Shown piece by piece: positions 23,111-24,265 of a stretch of 24,265 nt of DNA; the first letter of the stretch is position 1; every line of letters begins with the position of its first letter. The DNA comes from Candidatus Dormiibacterota bacterium (lineage in GTDB: Bacteria; Chloroflexota; Dormibacteria; Aeolococcales; Aeolococcaceae), in contig PMYJ01000063.1 in assembly GCA_003170875.1 (NCBI GenBank), positions 1-24,265 on the forward strand, in the 5' to 3' direction. The notes beneath the pieces were generated by a model, which was not told the origin of the DNA, searched no databases, and saw only the letters and a program-made list of their open reading frames with translations. The position numbers and the translations under genes are program-made.

Positions 23111-23160
23111 GCGGGAGAGGGAGACGGGACTCGAACTCGCGACTTCCAGCTTGGAAGGCA
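23111..23160 (-). repeat. 3' fragment of tRNA-Gly(UCC), possible attachment-site scar
   Basis: On the minus strand the sequence runs from an anticodon loop with TCC (CTTCCAA), through the 3' anticodon stem GCTGG and the T-loop (GAGTTCGAGTCCC), to an acceptor-like CTCCC...CCCGC end. This is the 3' half of tRNA-Gly(UCC). The 5' half is missing: upstream of the anticodon loop the expected CCAGC stem strand and D-arm are replaced by unrelated sequence. The T-stem has an unpaired A, and the acceptor end looks lengthened by a 6-base TCTCCC repeat. Tyrosine integrases often use exactly this tRNA segment, so it may be a leftover att site. It is not a functional tRNA. Confidence 0.7.
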
Positions 23161-23237
23161 TTCCGGCACCAGCCTCCGCCAGGGGTCCGCCGCGCACGCC
23201 CCGCCCGCGCTCTCGCGAGAGGACGAACAGCCTGGTC

Positions 23238-23243
23238 TAAGCT
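23238..23243 (+). promoter_or_regulatory. -10 box TAAGCT before the 33-codon ORF
   Basis: TAAGCT, 7 bases, then ATG 23251; no Shine-Dalgarno sequence. Confidence 0.4.
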
Positions 23244-23250
23244 GGCTGCC

Positions 23251-23352
23251 ATGTCTGATCTCGACGTAGCGGCTGGCGACACCACGCTGGAACAACTCCA
23301 GAGAGGCCGAGGAGCGACGGTGATCGATCGTCTCGAACGGCTTGGATCCTGA
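23251..23352 (+). CDS. Small ORF (33 residues) upstream of the peptidase E-like gene
   Basis: This ORF is not recognised. It encodes a 33-residue acidic/basic mixed peptide (MSDLDVAAGDTTLEQLQRGR, then GATVIDRLERLGS) that looks helical and soluble. ATG 23251 follows TAAGCT by 7 bases. The stop lies 5 bases before the GTG of the next gene, so it would be the first cistron of a leaderless mRNA and could couple translation of the peptidase. It may also be just the leader of that gene. Confidence 0.4.
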   Translation: MSDLDVAAGDTTLEQLQRGRGATVIDRLERLGS

Positions 23353-23357
23353 CGAGA

Positions 23358-24068
23358 GTGGCGAGACCCGGCCCGGTCGCGCTGGTCGGCAGCGGGGAGT
23401 ATCTCCCGGCGATGCTGGAGCTCGAGGCGGCGCTGATCGCGGGCCGATCGCCGAAGTACGTGCAGCTGCCAACGGCAGCCGGGCTGGAAGGACCCGCCTC
23501 CGTCTCGCGGTGGATCGCGCTCGGAGCGCAGCAGGCGGCACGGCTGGGGGTCGAGGCGGTCCCGGTCATGGTGCTCGACCGTGATTCGGCCGAGGACCGC
23601 GCCAACGCCGAGCTGGTCGCCGGTGCCGGGCTCATCTACCTCTCCGGGGGGAGTCCCGCCCACCTGGCGGACTCGCTCCGGGGAACCCGCGTATGGGCGG
23701 CCATCCTCGACGAGTGGCGCGCCGGAGCCGCTCTGGCAGGATGCAGCGCGGGGGCGATGGCGCTGACCTCCTGGGTACCGGACCTCAGACGCCTCACCCG
23801 GCAGCCCCGCTCCGGCCTTGGAGTGGTGCCCAGGCTGCGCGTCATCCCCCATTTCGACCGCATGAGACGCTGGGTTCCCGGAATGTCCCATTGGGCGGCC
23901 GCGCATCTCCCCGCCGGCGTCACCCTCGTGGGCATTGACGAGGACACCGCCATCGTCAGCGAGGACGCCGACCTGGCCCGCTGGGTGGTCAGGGGCCGGC
24001 AGCGGGCGTGGCTGCTCTCACCCGGCGGGCGGAGACCCTTGGATGCTGGCGAGGAGCTCGTGCTCTGA
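23358..24068 (+). CDS. Peptidase E / cyanophycinase-like serine hydrolase (S51 family)
   Basis: This 236-residue soluble protein belongs to the class I glutamine amidotransferase-like peptidase S51 group. The N-terminus reads VALVGSGEYLPAM, IYLSGGSPAHLAD lies near residue 93, and the nucleophile is S130 in the elbow LAGCSAGAMAL. VIPHFDRM near residue 162 likely supplies the histidine, and VGIDEDTAIV near residue 193 is conserved in the family. Members cleave Asp-X dipeptides (PepE) or beta-aspartyl-arginine (cyanophycinase); which substrate applies here is open. No cyanophycin synthetase is nearby. The GTG start has no clear ribosome site and may depend on reading of the small ORF upstream. 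Confidence 0.87.
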   Translation: MARPGPVALVGSGEYLPAMLELEAALIAGRSPKYVQLPTAAGLEGPASVSRWIALGAQQAARLGVEAVPVMVLDRDSAEDRANAELVAGAGLIYLSGGSPAHLADSLRGTRVWAAILDEWRAGAALAGCSAGAMALTSWVPDLRRLTRQPRSGLGVVPRLRVIPHFDRMRRWVPGMSHWAAAHLPAGVTLVGIDEDTAIVSEDADLARWVVRGRQRAWLLSPGGRRPLDAGEELVL

Positions 24069-24265
24069 GCACAGCGAGAGGAACGGGCCAAATGGCCGCG
24101 CCGGTACTGTCGCTCGGTCTCTGCGGCCTCATGCTCACGAGTCGCCAACCCGAGGGTAGAAGAAGCTGCTACCCAACTCAAGGGCGCTCGGACCGTGACA
24201 CCCGGAGGTTCTCGGCGAGCGTGCCAAGTGCTGCACTGCCGCCAAATGTGCATGGGCGCAACGTT
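24069..24265. other. Right edge, no gene recognised
   Basis: No coding frame resembles a known protein. An inverted repeat GGGTAG (24154-24159) / CTACCC (24169-24174) with a 9-base loop lies here; it has no T-run and may be a weak hairpin or a protein site. Confidence 0.35.

Noticed and set aside
23111..23185. Functional tRNA gene
   Set aside because: The D-arm, 5' acceptor strand and 5' anticodon-stem strand cannot be found, and the T-stem has a mismatch.
1..24265. CRISPR array, insertion sequence or transposase
   Set aside because: No regularly spaced repeats, transposase-like proteins or terminal inverted repeats with target duplications were seen.

Overview
The window is high-GC DNA with dense, short-spaced genes on both strands. 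Several start codons follow a -10-like hexamer by only 6 or 7 bases and have no Shine-Dalgarno sequence, which suggests leaderless mRNAs. With the gene content (AglE-type sugar uptake, ArsC with an N-terminal helical domain, DUF4032, DUF2461, Mth938-like, Ser/Thr kinase plus FHA protein), this points to a soil or sediment bacterium of the Actinomycetota / Dormibacterota / Chloroflexota kind. The sequence alone does not settle the phylum. No CRISPR array, insertion sequence or intact RNA gene was seen.

Layout. (1) 1-2.5 kb: a broken thioredoxin start on the minus strand, a CsoR/CstR-like operator, a full-length chromate transporter ChrA, a convergent PhzF-family enzyme, and the 3' end of a decayed zinc-type alcohol dehydrogenase that runs into the phzF start. 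(2) 2.9-5.6 kb: a membrane Ser/Thr kinase with an extracellular sensor region, facing an FHA plus LuxR-type HTH protein; they may form a phospho-signalling pair. (3) 5.8-13.2 kb: a carbohydrate block with an alpha-glucan phosphorylase ending at a strong terminator, a UgpC-type ATPase, two permeases (one carrying a large extracytoplasmic Ig/SdrD-like insert), and a divergent AglE-like lipoprotein. Together these suggest uptake and phosphorolysis of alpha-glucosides. (4) 13.2-15.5 kb: a DUF4032 N-terminal fragment joined to a TetR C-terminal fragment, a DUF2461 protein, and a CDF metal exporter. (5) 15.5-19.8 kb: an arsenic island with divergent arsD-arsA and arsR, followed by an ArsR-ArsC fusion, a 26-codon coupled ORF and a second ArsC. 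No ArsB/Acr3 pump is present. (6) 19.8-24.3 kb: a cytoplasmic serine beta-lactamase-fold hydrolase, a methyltransferase, an Mth938-like protein, a 3' fragment of tRNA-Gly(UCC), a 33-codon ORF, and a peptidase E-like protein.

Two themes recur. First, eight genes share the TANNNT-like-N6/7-start pattern. Second, there are five pieces of gene debris (trx, adh, DUF4032, tetR, tRNA-Gly), which suggests a region that has been rearranged or visited by mobile DNA. Three TGATGT-containing sites overlap or abut the ars promoters and are probable ArsR operators.
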